NCBI GenBank assembly: GCA_020796225.1
Contig: CM036759.1
Coordinates: 1-64,000 of the forward strand
Direction: 5' to 3'
Source of the DNA: Arion vulgaris
Lineage: Eukaryota; Mollusca; Gastropoda; Stylommatophora; Arionidae
DNA: 64,000 bases
The notes beneath the pieces were generated by a model that was not told where the DNA came from, made no database searches, and was given only the letters and a program-made list of their open reading frames with translations. Made by a program: the position numbers and the translations under genes. This document shows positions 42,687 to 55,319 of the stretch, in pieces. Numbering within the stretch: the first letter of the stretch is position 1; every line of letters starts with the position of its first letter.

Positions 42687-42699
42687 AGACTGTAAAAAT

Positions 42700-43079
42700 C
42701 TCCCACTACTAGACAGTTTTTACTGTTCAATGCCATGGCTTCCAGCATAAGGGCTCTGTCGTTGGGACAATATATATATTGCCCATTGAATATGTTAGTT
42801 ATCTAGAAAGATGTCATTCCAATGAGTTCTGTTTTCCTATTTGTGCCGACTTCTATCTGTTGTATGGTGTTTTTGTTTCTCACGAGTATGATGACTCCCT
42901 CGCCCCCCTCTCTTCGTGTGGCATTCTATGTCTTATCTGTATGACTGATATCCCGGGACAGAGAATCTGTGTGGCGGTTGAAGTGTGTTTCCTGAATACA
43001 CGCAACTTCTATTTTTAAATAATGAGCCTCACTGATATGACCTGCTTTTTGGTGTACATGTCCTCGGTGTTCCAGTGGA
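42700..43079. other. No gene recognised
   Basis: A short TA run lies at 42768-42780. No domain was recognised. Confidence 0.4.
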
Positions 43080-43290
43080 TTATGTCGAGTCTCCTGAGTC
43101 TTATTTTTTAAACGAATATTGATCTGTTTTTGACAATTTCTAGTTTCCCTCAGTTTCGTATGAGAATAATCACAGCCAGGTATGGTGAATTGTGGATGTA
43201 AATTGAGGCCGTGTATAAGAGGGCACACACACACACATACAAGTTACCGGAATTATAGATGAAATCAATAGATATATAGTTACATGATAG
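43080..43290 (-). mobile_element. Helitron Rep-side terminus, solo
   Basis: Collinear with 5485-5640 and 35690-35870: aatattgatctg, then gtgaattgtggatgtaaatt, then a (CA)n run and agatatatag. It is an isolated end of a related Helitron without coding sequence. Confidence 0.55.
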
Positions 43291-44604
43291 CATCCGGTCA
43301 GTCTTGAGATGCAATGGCTATATATTTTACTGGTAAATTTATGCTTCCTATTTGCACGTTTGTCATCCATAAACGTTGCATTCAGATTTAGAAACGAGAC
43401 TATAACATATGGTGTCAGTGTAACAGTTTCCTGGTACAAGGCCCCAAAAGAAAAAACAATAAGACAAGAGGAAAATGGGTTGACCGAAAGAAAGGCTCGG
43501 GATCGTCCATTTTTATATTCTTGATTTAAAAGATAACATCACTCTTTCCACACTTCTGTCTTACTACAAACTAAGATGTTAATGAACACAACTAACAACT
43601 AACCTAACACCGTTGGGATCAATTAGCAACAAGATACATAAATTATTTAATAATGAATTCAGGTTATGCATATATCAATTTAACCTTAGAAATATTCACA
43701 GCAATAATCGTTTTTTAACCTGTCATCACAAATTTGATTGTTTAATACACTCTTCCTTTTAAGTAGTAAAATTGTTCAAATTCGATGGAACCAATGGTTG
43801 ATAATCACTGGCTGATGATAAGAAGGTTCAGTCCTTTCCTGTCAGATATGGAACGACTTGAACACGGTTGCAGCATCCATCAGGTGGTGGTCGTCATACG
43901 TCAGGGTAGACGTCTAAGTTCCTAGTTAGGTTCGGTTTAGTGTCGTCTCTGTCCGTTGAGGCCCCGTGGTCTGGTCATCCAAGATGATGATTAATTGTTT
44001 CTCTGTTATCGTATATGAACAGTCGAATCACAGTAAGATTACTCCTATAGATATAACTACACTTTCTAGTATGAGTTCTCTGCCTGGTAAAACTATAGTT
44101 GATTTCTCACCTCTAACAGCACTGTACACCAGGATACTTGAAAATAACAATAAATTGCCAGTTAACAACCTCTGAATCTACCCGAATCTGACTCTCTATC
44201 ATCTACTACTTCGCTGTTTGTTCAATATGTTACCTTTATAGATCTCTGAAATAAATCAACATGTTCAATTGTCTTGGTAGATTGTCTCACAGACATATTT
44301 TCTCCATCTTGCTCACATACTCAGCTCTCTACACAATCTGTTCTCTACCTCCGTTCTCTCTAGTGGTTTCTGGCGTACTACACAGTGGTTTCTGGCTTAC
44401 TACTTCTAAATCTATGTCTCAACTGATATATCTCCACAAAAAACCCAGCTGCCCCTATCCGGGTCTCGAGATTTCCGAGTGTTAGGGAGTCATCGAATGC
44501 CATGGGATAAACCAATGATCTGAGTTTGTAAACTGCTGGTCAGCAACCAAGAATTAGTAAACAAGGTGTTTACATACAAACTCAAGGACACCCAGTGCAA
44601 TAAG
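43291..44604. other. No gene recognised
   Basis: AT-rich. The 44280-44400 part has tctgttctctacctccg and agtggtttctgg echoes resembling 14850-14960. Confidence 0.4.
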
Positions 44605-44665
44605 GGGGTGGTTTGGGTTGACCGGCTATACCCTAATTAGGATAACAGTGAAACTGTTACATCAG
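44605..44665 (+). repeat. Dispersed motif shared with 14985-15060
   Basis: The segments ggtttgggttgacc, ctataccctaattag and gtgaaactgttac occur in the same order as in the other copy. Confidence 0.55.
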
Positions 44666-44779
44666 AAGTGTATTGGCATTTAAACCCATAAGAATCATCA
44701 TGTGTTTTGGTATTTTGTCCACAGGCCTGTATTTGGGCAAGAACTTTTTTCCACCCCCTCTGCACTTTCGTCGGTGTAA

Positions 44780-46020
44780 CACTAATTATGTGGTCTTCTG
44801 GAACTTAGATACGAACCTTGCACTAATAACGGTCCGACACTGGTTCCCATTCCATCAGACTTTGTTTTGCTTCCTTGGTCAGCATCAAGCCACCCCGGCT
44901 TCCGAGGATCATCTTCATTTTTTTTTGCCCGAATGGAGCAAGCGTTTCTCCTGTTAAGTCTTTTTTCCCCAAAAGCTTTCCCCCACCTTGCCCAACATTC
45001 CCAGCAAGTAAGCTTGTACCGATGCATCTCCTTCACCACTTGTGCACATCTGCCTGTCTCTAGCAGTGTCCTTACATTCCCATCCTACAAGGGGGGATTT
45101 CTTCTGTGTAATCAACCTGGGTGCTTTATTTTTGTGTCTGCGGCGAAAAGGTGTCAGCACATCAGTTTTTGCGGGTTTGGCTGCTGGCGTCTTTCTGTCT
45201 CCTGCATGGAGCCCTAGCCCTTTCCCGAGACTCGGGAGTTAGTTTGAACAATTTGTTTTTGGTTTCTGTAACTACTGTTTTTTTAAATGGATGGGTAGTT
45301 AGCCCATCGCACAACCCCCAACCTGGAGGACCAGGAGACCACATTTAGTCTGCCCCCCTCCTCGACCTTCCTGGTTTGGGGAACCCTCCCGGCATAGCTC
45401 TCAGGCCCCAGGTACGCAAGCCCTCCCCCCACCACTCAAGGTAATGGCCTCATGGAGGAGATGTCAATGTATGGGTGTTCATTAGCGCCATCAGCGCAAC
45501 CTAGCTTTTGCACCGCTGTTGTCACCCGTCTGATTTGAGGGATGTTAATTGCGTGAACAACGTCCCCCTCCCTCGGCGTCTCGGGGAGGCAGTTGTAAGC
45601 ACAGAGGAATTTGGGGTTTACGCTGCCAATTACCTTTTCTTACTCCACGATTGGTCAAACGTTTTTCTTACGTTGAGTTTTATCACAATTTTCCCTGTGC
45701 CGCGGTCCCTTAACGTCCACATTTACCATGCACGAGTGCCCCGCAAGTTGTTCACTGCCCCTCATGGCTTCGAGTCTTTGCTCTATTCGGGATACACCTT
45801 CATCCCTTGAATTTCGTGATTCTTGGGATAATGATTTGTTCTCGGACGCCGTTCTTGAATTTCGTACTTTTGAGCTTGGGATATTATGTGAGCTTCGGCA
45901 GAAATGTGTGCGTTGTTCAGGAATTCGGCCCTGCATTGCATTAAGTGTTTGCATTGTCACCATTTTTTTGTTCACGAACGCTCGTACCCTGTTTCGTGCA
46001 TCTTTGAACTTGGGCATATT
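44780..46020 (-). pseudogene. Gag-like ORF1 remnant with zinc knuckles
   Basis: The minus-strand block 46017-45655 (IPEQRTHFCRSSHNIPSSKV, GVSRIEQRLEAMRGSEQL) is charged and helix-prone. Further down, around 45070-44980, two frames together give a CxxC.....H....C-type pair of knuckles (RQMC.., TCWEC.. GK.FG..) followed by a basic KKNEDDPRKPG tail. This resembles the ORF1 (gag) of jockey-like LINEs, with a frameshift in the knuckles. Three diverged units of 131-151 bp repeat at 45858, 45990 and 46141 in its N-terminal part. No RT follows it. Confidence 0.45.
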
Positions 46021-46239
46021 TTTGCGGGCTTCGGGCCCGGAAATGTGTGCGATTGTTCAGGGATTTCACCCATTCATTGCTTTTTCTGAGTTCACCTCCC
46101 ACCATTTATATTTTTTTTTCCAGACACTGTTTTGGTGCTGTTTCGTACTTTTGAACTTGGGCATATTTTTTGCGGAAATCGGCGGGGGGCTGTGTTCAGG
46201 AATTTTGGCCTGCATTGTTTTCCGTGTTTGCACTTCTAC

Positions 46240-46405
46240 CTTACCTGTAGGTCTCCCCCCTCACTGCTCCCACCTCCCTCACCCAAAACAGAACCTAAGT
46301 CTGTTTTCAGGATCACTCGTGAGGTTTGGGGTAGGGCATGATTAGCGACCCTTTGCTAACCCTAGCTCATGTTACCGCCATGACCATGAGCCTTTGACCT
46401 CGATT
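46240..46405 (-). repeat. Retroelement 5' region shared with 11085-11245
   Basis: Matches 11085-11245 in several blocks: gaacctaagt, gaggtt, a short hairpin and ccatgaccatgagcctttga. It lies upstream of the gag-like remnant on the minus strand, so a 5' UTR is the best guess. Confidence 0.55.
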
Positions 46406-46934
46406 TTGGATTAGATTCCAAATACAGGAACTGTTTGTATGCATACTTTGTACATTTTCTGAGAAAGGAGAGGTGGGAGGGGGTCACATATGGATCTGTC
46501 AGCAGTTATATGACGCATGCTCTGGTAACTCAAACATCAATATTTGATTTCACTTGTTTTGCATAGTGTAGCATGAATGTATATAATAAACATCCATGAA
46601 TGTGCAGCTGTTATTGCAGCTCTCCATATGTCTAAGGAGATTACAAATTCCACACTGCCAGACATATTAGCTTCTGAAAACGAATTGTTTCGAGGACGAA
46701 TAACGTAGACGTCTACCAATAAACAATGTAAGCCTCAGCACTTTAAAAAAAATACACTGTACTGACAGGACAAAGGAACAGCCCGCAACAACAAGAAATA
46801 TTTGTGAAATAAATTCATTCCAAATACAATTTCTAAACAATTGTTAGAACTTAATGTACAACTTACAGGAAAATGCATAAGGTACTAATTTTAAACATGT
46901 ATTGGTAATATCTTAAGCTTTATATGAATAATTA
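46406..46934. other. No gene recognised
   Basis: Nothing was recognised. Confidence 0.4.
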
Positions 46935-47125
46935 TCCCCGTCTGCCCAGCGTGTTCGTAGCGCTTGGACTACGGATGACTATCCCTCTGTGTGCCCGAGT
47001 TCAATTCCGCGGATGGCAGAAAACACATATTTCTCAGATTTACGTTGTTCGTGGCACCGAACCAAAGGGTTACGATATCCATGGCACCGAGCCGAAGAGC
47101 TGTAAAGCTCAAATGTTTCTGATGG
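46935..47125 (+). mobile_element. SINE-2, second copy
   Basis: Collinear with 7513-7716: ccgtctgcccagcgtgttcg, B-box-like gagttcaattcc near 46997, and atggcaccgagccgaagagc, followed by an A-rich tail. The target duplication is not clear. Confidence 0.75.
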
Positions 47126-47329
47126 AAAAAAATCAATATTATACAATTGAAGAAATAAAAAATGTATGACAATATCAAGTATGTTTTGTCCATCTTCGCA
47201 TCCGGCCTAAACTGATGAATCTTTTATCATAATTTTACCGTGTTTTAAGGGACTCCGTTTTTCCGTACTGCTTCTCAGCGAGCTCTGTGTTTTAGGCAGG
47301 TTTCTTTCCTAAGCCTGCTATCAGTTGAC

Positions 47330-49060
47330 ATTCTCACAGAACGTTCTCTGCCGTCATGTCCGCCTTGTTTGCAGGGGTACAGGATAGTTGTGCCAATTTT
47401 AAATTTGTTAAACATGTGGCGCGGAGCTTTATGTGCCGTACAGAGGCAAAGTATGACATCTTCGAATTGATTCCTCTTATATTGCAGTGTGATGGTATCA
47501 ACTGAACGACGGTACGTTTGAGTGTGTGCACGAATACGTTAAGGGTCGCTTTGAGCTCATTTAGCTCTGTTTTGCCTGCGCTTTTGATTGATGTGATGAC
47601 CGATAGAGCATCGGTGAATATCACGACTTTGTTGAGAGAGGTGTCTCTTCTCTCTATGATCATTTTGGCCACTGTTCTTATTACTTCTGCCTCTGTCCGG
47701 TAGTTATTTTAGTATTTGCCTGTGACAATCGCTTTTGTGACGTCACTTTCTTTTGAGTTAACACTATTCCTCCTCCGCCATCGCTGTTGGCGTTCCTTTA
47801 CTATCCGTTAGTGTACACATGTATCCACTTATTTTCAGGATATTCGGTTTTATGTGTTTTTCTGTAGCGCTCTTCTTTCGAAGTTTTCTTGCTGCCCTTT
47901 TTCAGTATGTCTGATTGATTCGCATTTTGGTTTCCATGGCGGGCACTTATCGTTGCCGGGAATGTTTTGACTTTGCAGTTCTGGACCGGATAGTTCTACG
48001 ATCAGTGCTTGGAGTTTTGACGAAACTGGTCCTCTGTATCCTACCACTTCGAATCCGTTCATTTTTCGTACATAGTGGTGGAATCTAGCCGTTTGAGTTT
48101 TCCATAATACCAGTGACTTTTCTGTCAATTCGATCTGCCATTGATTGAATGCCTATGATTGTTTCCATCGCCTTGATGGGAGTGGACTTCATGGCTCATG
48201 TGATAATGCGTATTGCACTGTTCTGGCTGTTGCTCACTTTGACGAATTGCTTGTTGGATGCACTAGTCCACGCTGCAATGCCGTCTCAGACCGGTCGCAC
48301 TCTTCCAGGTAAGTGTTTGAGGACTCTGGTGTTTGCTTCCCGTGGAGCCTGCGAGTTTGCGCTTCATAGTGAGCCTTGTCTCGCTTTTGCCGTATTGTTA
48401 TGTGATGGCACCAAGTCAGTTTTCGATCAAGTGTGACCACAAGGTACGTTGGGGTTTTGCTTTCTGGAAGTTCTTGCCCATTGACTCTAATCTTAATTTT
48501 GTGATTTTTGTTGCTCTGGGAGATCACAGCGTAGGTTGTCTTAGAAGTGTTGATGTTCATATTCCATGTTTTTGACTACACTACCAAGTTATTAAGCGTG
48601 TCCTGCAGTCGATATGTTGCTCTGGGCATTGACTCGTCCATATTGCCAGGTCGTTTCAGTTTTAGTCCCTCTTTCCAGACTGTGCCAAACTCCTTCTCCA
48701 TATCTACTAAAACTCCCAGTGTTGTTCTTTTCATGGAAACCATCCTCGATCTCCTGGGCGATATAGGTTACTTGATCTTCTGTAGATCGATGCTTCCGAA
48801 AGCCTCCCTGTTATATCATGAAGTCCTTTTCTCCAGTTACAAGATAACCGTTTGTTCACCATGCGTTCTATGGGTTTGCCCGTGCAGCTTAGGAAGCATT
48901 GTACTGTAACTCGCCGGTCGAGTTTATTTTTCCTCGTTTTAGGATGAGGTACTATGATCGATTCCTTCCATTCTCGAGATACTATGTCTGTCCTCCACGA
49001 AATATTTAGGACGGACAGTAGAGCTACCTTTAGCTCTGGTACCAAGTTTGTATGCATCTC
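47330..49060 (-). mobile_element. LINE-F (jockey-like) RT-RNase H region
   Basis: On the minus strand 49057-48731 reads LKVALLSVLNISWRTDIV, REWKESIIVP, LLSCTGKPIERMVN-like and KGLHDITGRL. 48560-48234 reads MNINTSKTTYAVISQSNKN and TPTYLVVTLDRKLTW. 48128-47850 reads TEKSLVLWKTQTARFH. 47672-47334 is an RNase H end with VVIFTDALSVITSIKSAG and VVQLIPSHCNIRG. The order is that of a jockey-like LINE. Between 48731 and 48600 the sequence jumps from FDTVWKEG-like to DTLNN, removing the YADD catalytic block. It is a dead, internally deleted copy. Confidence 0.8.
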
Positions 49061-49299
49061 ATTTCTTTGTTCATCTGTGACCGTAGCGTTGCTGATAGAT
49101 ATTCAAATAAAAGGATACTAAAGAATTTCCTTGCCGATATTGACTTCACATGCTGGACAGTCGTTGCTGGTTTCCACACACCTTTCTGTTGCAGTTCGTA
49201 GATCATTTTGAAACACCAACAGCAGATCCGTTTCTACGTAACATCGAGTAGATATGTCTGACTTATTCCAGACCGCTCCTCGTTGAGCATAGGGCATCA

Positions 49300-49900
49300 A
49301 CAGTTCTTCGCCACACGTATCTGTCTCTGGCTGTTCTCTTTACGATCTCCCATAACAGTTCGCCACTCTTCAGTTCCTCAAGAAGATGTCTCTAGGTCTA
49401 GTTAGGCGTCCTCTTTTACAGTTTTCCTTGGGTGTCACTCAAATGCTTGTCTAGTGACATTCAACTGTGTCCTCCGTAGAGTATGCCCGACCCATCGCCA
49501 TTTTCCCTCTTGACCTGGGTCACTCATGACACCTGTCAGGTTCTTATCTACAAGGATGTGTTTGTTACTCTATCACACCATCTCAGTCTGAGAAGACATC
49601 CGTTTACAAATGTCTGAATCTTAGTTGTATTAATTGATGACTAGCCACTTTTCAGAGCCGTACATCACACAGATTTCACATTTGAGCTGAATATCTTGAG
49701 CTTGTTATTGTAGAAATGACAGTGGCTTTCTACACTGTGTGCAAGATAGAAGAGGCGTATCGAGCTTTCCTAATGCTGGCATTAATGTTCGCATCTGTAC
49801 ATCCTGATTTGCCGATCTGTTTCTAAAGTAGACACATTCACCAATATAGTATATACCCCTTGCCTCAATCAATATTGGTTCATGCTGTACGTTGTTGCTT
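49300..49900 (-). mobile_element. LINE-D-like 3' end fragment
   Basis: The minus strand near 49500 reads GKWRWVGHTLRRTQLNVTRQ, then EWHPRKTVKEDA. Upstream at 49720-49830 it reads VYFRNRSANQDVQMRT, the usual tail sequence after RT. It is more diverged than the copies at 12780 and 37690. Confidence 0.6.
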
Positions 49901-50889
49901 CAGGTATTTTTATCTGCTCTTTATTGTTTTAAGTCCAACCGTGTCCATTTGCGTCAGTGCATACATTTTCATGCATGTCTTTAGTTGTGCGAGAGCAACA
50001 GATCATTTGCAAGTTCAGGTCTTCTAATTTGAACATACGTTTCCTCTGAATGCCTTGTCCGGACTTGGCATATGTTCTGGGTGTATCCCAACAAGAAACA
50101 CAAAAGAGAGGATAGGACAGAGTCTTTCTAAATTATGTCCTGAATCCTCGAGCCTCTCGTGGATGCTGACAGAAACCCCTTACGTTGCGATGATGTCTAA
50201 GATGTTTCTGATTTAGATTTGTCGAGACGAACCAGTGGATGTGTCGCTCGTGAACATGCCTGTATTCTGGTCTCTCAGACAGTCGGGCGGACGTTAGTGA
50301 CTGGGAACATCTCAGACTAGTCGATTCATGTTGCGAGGATGCCATTCTGTATTTAGATAAAAACAAACAAGCAATATCCACAACTTTCTACGTCTCCTAT
50401 GGGATAAAAATTGTTAATCATGGAGATTCCTTTTGTTATATTTTGTATCGTTAAAGATAAATAATCCAAACAGTCCGTCTTAGCGTTGTTGTCATATAAT
50501 ACCATTTGTTCAGAACGATTTACAATAAAATACAACCATTCAATATCACTTATGTATTTATCTTGATAAATATCAAGCACATTACGTTAGCGCGTTAGCG
50601 TTACTCTTCAAATGATTTCTTCTACATTTAACATACATATATATTTTGATAGAAGCATAATGTCTTATTTCTATTGTTTTCTCACTCATTTTTTTGTGAT
50701 CAAATAAACCAGGTACATAGTATCAATGTGCAACACGTTAGATATTTAATCCATGACGTTAATAAAATGCTAATTTATTACCTCATCATCAAGGTGCGTA
50801 TCTTTATGGATGTTGCTCTCTTTATATCTGAAGTTCACTCTGTCTCTAGTCAGTTCATCCACTTCGTCGATGGACATATTCGTAGTTTT
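49901..50889. other. No gene recognised
   Basis: Open frames such as 50580-50353 (-) show no domain that I recognise. A small host exon cannot be excluded. Confidence 0.35.
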
Positions 50890-51290
50890 TAAATATATTG
50901 TAGCCATCTTCTTTTGATCTGCCTCTGCGTCCTGGAACCCTGCCCTCTAGTATTGTCCTTTCCAAGCCACCGTGACGCTTGATGAACAAGTATCTAATTT
51001 TCTGTATAGTATGTTGTTTTCAGCCAATTCTCTTTAACATTTAGTACTTTCAGAACATCAGTGTTCTTTCTTGTTTTTCACTCCATGGTATTCGTAGGTT
51101 CTTGCTGTAGTATTTAGTTTTGAAGGACTGAATTTTCGTTCTTGTTTTTGTGTAATGGTCCATGATTCAAAACCATAAGTAGCCACTGAAAAAATCATAT
51201 TCTCAATATTTGTAATAATTTACTGATGCTTTGCCACATGTTCTTCATTGTGTTTAACTTCTTGATTGCTATTGCAATCCTCTTGAGATA
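50890..51290 (-). mobile_element. LINE-G 3' end fragment
   Basis: The minus strand reads a GCESWTITQKQERKIQSF-like segment near 51160, then RKNTDVLKVLNVKENWL near 51040 and HQASRWLGKDNTRGQGSR near 50960. It corresponds to 54770-55080 in the plus-strand LINE-G. Confidence 0.65.
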
Positions 51291-51299
51291 TCTTTGGAG

Positions 51300-52303
51300 C
51301 AGTCGCCGTATTTTACACCGTATGTAATCATTATTTAAAAGAAACAGAGAGTACGAATTTTATTGTTGTTCATCAGGTAACAACATAATTTACATTATTA
51401 CGTATGTTATTTCTATGTGTGAAATGCGTAAACACATACAGTAAATGCTTGCTGCTTTATATATCTCACATTTTATAGCGTTGTATGTGTGTACATATCA
51501 AACATTTCATCAGATCATATATTCGCATTTGAAGAAAAAATAACATTTACGTCCTGCTCAATTTGTCATAAAAGCTTACAGCTAAAACACTCAATAAAAT
51601 ATATGTACACTGTATACTAATAATTTTTGAAAAGTATGAGAAACAATAGTTGCGCATTGAAGATTGTATACCATACCGATGTCAAGGTTGTGATTCCAGT
51701 ATTTTCATTACAACCGATATATATTACTATATAATCTACCATAACCACTGCATGACAAATGTAACAACATATATTGTGTATCGTTATGTTACAACGATGC
51801 AATTAAACAACTTCTCACTAAACAGCAGGATCAAATGTAATCTTGTTTTCTTTCAATCGTATGTAATCATCATTTAGTTTTGCTATATTCAAAGTGCACT
51901 ACTTACCAGCGATACTCATATGCAATGTAAATAGCTCTAAAATATTTGTTTCAGAAACAATGTAAATATGATATATTATAATTCAATGTTGATGTAATAT
52001 TACATATAATTAATGTTACTGGCAACTGGATGTTACATATTTTACGAAATAGCATATATAATTTTTTTAAATTATTTTATAACCGAGAATATTTGAACGC
52101 TCACCAATTAATATATAACACATAATATAACAACTGAATGAGAACACATTATACATTTTGGAATTGAGAAATATGTGTTAAAGAAAGTTTAACTTAAATT
52201 AAAAGTAAATTATAAATCATATCAGAGATGAAATGATCATGTAAAGTGACAACGAAAATTCGTTATGTTGAAAGTAGACGTTGTTTTACCTGAATATTAG
52301 ATC
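51300..52303. other. AT-rich, no gene recognised
   Basis: Very AT-rich sequence upstream of a receptor exon 1. No motif can be assigned. Confidence 0.4.
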
Positions 52304-52493
52304 ATGTTACCCAACTCTACTTTTGATGATGATCCATTTCTAATAAGTAACAATGTAGTACTGATATTTAATTTGGTTGTATATTGTGTGTTTTGTCAGA
52401 TCATCAACATCTTTGGAATCATCACAAACATTATCAACATCATCTGTTTTTCTAAACAAGGTTTCAAAGATTCAGTGAACATCAGTCTCTTAG
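52304..52493 (+). CDS. Chemosensory-type GPCR exon 1, donor site altered
   Basis: The ATG at 52304 starts MLPNSTFDDDPFLISNNVVL with one NST sequon, then TM1 (CQIINIFGIITNIINIICF), then GFKDSVNISLL plus one base. This is the same 190-bp length as the 9036 exon. Where the other copies have gt at the splice donor this one has at (52494-52495), and translation reads on into DTYLFYHYFHF and a stop. The matching exon 2 candidate is at 58669, about 6.2 kb away and beyond a LINE-G and the 43-bp satellite. Coding sequence is intact but splicing is doubtful. Confidence 0.75.
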
Positions 52494-52580
52494 ATACGTA
52501 CTTATTTTATCACTATTTTCATTTCATACGTTAAAGTATGCTCTCGTGTGCAATGTTGAATAATTCGAATTTTATTCATG

Positions 52581-55135
52581 TAGGTGTCACTGTGTCAACA
52601 GGTGACATAGTAATATACTCAGGGAAGACAACAAGTGGACAGAGTGGAGTCGGTTTCATTTTGGCAAAGAAAATATTCGCCACACTACTCAGTTATAATC
52701 TATCAACGACCGACTCAACATGATGAGACTAAACAAAACAGAAAGATCACAATAATGCAACATACCCAACAACCACAGCTCCTGATGACGAGATCAACGT
52801 ATTCTATACAAATTTACAAGGAGACAATAGAGAAGTTGGCAAAGAGACATCCTGATTGTAATGTGGGATTTCAATGCTCAGGTTGGCAAAAACAGCTGAA
52901 GAAGAGGAAAGATAGATAAAACACCCTAACAGGCAATGATCCAAGAAGAATATGCACCTCGACCTACCAGATGACAAACCAGAAACCAAATAGTTACATC
53001 TTGATCCAAAGAAGATTGATAACAGGTATTCTATCAGTAAAGACACTACCCGGAGCAGACTGTGACTCCGACCATGAACTGCTGGTGGCAAAGTTTAAAT
53101 TAAGACTGAGACAAAGAAAGCAGCTATTTCTCGTTTGATAGACATCCATTCCACTAGAATACAAAATAGAAATAAAACAAATTTGACATACTTATGCGAC
53201 TCAAGAGGACATGACACCTGACGAACTGCTAGGTAAAGATATATGTACTCCCATCCACAAAACATCATACTCAGGAAAGTATACAAGAAACAGGTCTACA
53301 TAGCTGAAAAAACACTGAAGCTAATTGAAGAAGAAAGAAAGCTAAAGCGAACAGGGTTAAAAAACAGTACTGAATATAAAAACTGCTCAAGAGAAGTCAA
53401 GAAAGAAATCCGAAAAGACAAAAACAACACATATTTACCTCATGCAATAAAATGATGAATTAAGAACACAAGGGAAAGAGAAAGAAATGTACAACGAAAT
53501 TAATATAATGACACGTGACTTCAGCCCATCAGTACAAGTCATAAACGATAATAATGGCAATACATTAACAGAAAAGAAAGATGTACTAGGAAGGTGGCGT
53601 GAGTACTGCAGAAAAACGTATGAAGACACATCTAAAAACCCACATAAGATAATAACAGAAAGCGAAGAGACAGAACCAGAGCCCATGTTGAATGAAGTGC
53701 GCCTGGCCATCAAAACCTGAAAGAGAAGTCACCAGGGTTACGATGATATACCAGCGGAATTGATTCAAGCAGGTGGGGAGACCAGTGTTCAGGTATATCA
53801 TAAATTGTGCACAAAGATATGGAATAGCTCCTTCTGGCCACAGGAATGGAAAAGATCTGTAGTTATACCTATTCCAAAGAAGGGAAACATGAAACTATGC
53901 ACAAACTACAGAACTATTGTTCTTATAAATCACTCCAGCAAAATCCTACTAAAAATCATAATGAAGAGGATGGAACAAACATTAGAAGATGAAATACACG
54001 AAACACAAGCAGGGTTCAGAAGAGAAAAGAGCACTAGAGATTATATTTGTAGCATGAGACTCATTATCGAGAAATGAAGAAATACTAAAGACCTGCATGC
54101 ATGTTTCATACACTATATCAAGGCTTTCGACCATATACAACACCAGAAAATGTGGAACATCATGAAAGACATGCACTTTCCAACACACATAATACAACTC
54201 ATAGAATATTTATACCACGAACAACAGGCAACCATTAAAATAGAAGGTGAAGTAGCTGAATGTGTTCGAGATTCCAAAGGAGTTACGACAGGGATGTATT
54301 TTGTTACCATACTTATTCAACATATATGCGAGAGAACATCATGGGAATGTAACAGACGATGCAACTATGAATTACGACACTCACTATAGGCGGAAAATGC
54401 ATACCAGAGATTAGATACGCAGACGATACATTATTTATCCACAGCAAAGACGGTTTGGAAAATCAATCATGACTACCAAGAAACATAGTGAAGACCAACA
54501 TCTATATTTGAATACACAAAAACAAAAATCATGTCAACTGACAAAGGAAAATGCCATCTGAGATCACAGTAAACAATGAAGAACTCCATGTATGAGAGGC
54601 TACAGATATCTGGGCCAATAATTAACAATAACAGTGACTGCTCAAAGAGATCTCAATAAGACTGGCAATAACATTGATAAGTTAAACACAATGAAGAACA
54701 TTGGCAAAGCACCAGCAAAATACTAAAATTAAAAATATTGAGACCATGCATTTTCCCAGTAGCTACTTGGGTGTGAATCATGGACTATTACACAAAGATT
54801 AAACGAAAATCCAGTCCTTCGAAACTAAATGTACAGAAAGATCCTACGAATACCATGGACAGAACAAAGAAAGAACACTGATGTCCTGAAAGAACTAAAA
54901 GTTAAAGAGAATTGACAGATAAGCAACTTTATACTATATAGAAAAATTACATACTTTGGTCATCAAGGAATGCTGGAATGAAATCTAGGGCAGGGTCAGA
55001 CGCAGAGGAACCAAAGAAAAGATGCTAGAAGTATTAAAGAAACCATGAACTGACCATACGAAGTGGATGAACTGCAGAGACAGAGTGAATTTCAGATGTG
55101 CTGCAAGAGGCAACGTCCTATAAGGATAGCACCTT
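52581..55135 (+). mobile_element. LINE-G endonuclease-reverse transcriptase
   Basis: The plus strand starts within the endonuclease (TGDIVIYSGKTTSGQSGVGF, ILAKKI). It has VMWDFNAQVGK at 52858-52890, where family members have GDFN, and SDHELLVAKFKL near 53068 (the SDH catalytic motif). RT follows: EYCRKTYEDTSK, WPQEWKRSVVIPIPKKGN, INHSSKILLKIIMKRMEQ, EIHETQAGFRREKSTRDY, PEIRYADDTLFIHS with YADD at 54416-54427, and a tail to about 55135. Several frameshifts and the Gly to Trp change in GDFN mark it as inactive. It starts 88 bp after a receptor exon 1. Confidence 0.85.
53760..54077 (+). pseudogene. LINE-G RT, fingers and palm blocks
   Basis: An open 105-codon block: WNSSFWPQEWKRSVVIPIPK, YRTIVLINHSSKILLKIIMK and ETQAGFRREKSTRDYICSMR. 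These are RT blocks 1-2a of APE-type LINEs. It stops before the FVDYxKAFD block, which is read in another frame near 54105-54130. Confidence 0.85.
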
Positions 55136-55319
55136 GATGATGAGGTGTCACTATCAGTTAACATAACATGTATGTATGTTCCTTGTGTGCTACTTTTTTG
55201 TTGGTGGGGCCAGATAAAAATTGTCGGAACAATTATGGTTTTGGGTTAGGTTATATTTAAGAAAGTACTACCATTTCCTTATTCCTGGAACCTTTACCAG
55301 AACGTGCATTGTCGTACCA

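Noticed and set aside
44867..46345. Several long plus-strand open frames, including a 205-codon one at 45728-46345.
   Set aside because: They are antisense to the gag-like remnant and the retroelement repeat, are rich in Cys, Phe and Ser as expected for antisense frames, and show no domain.
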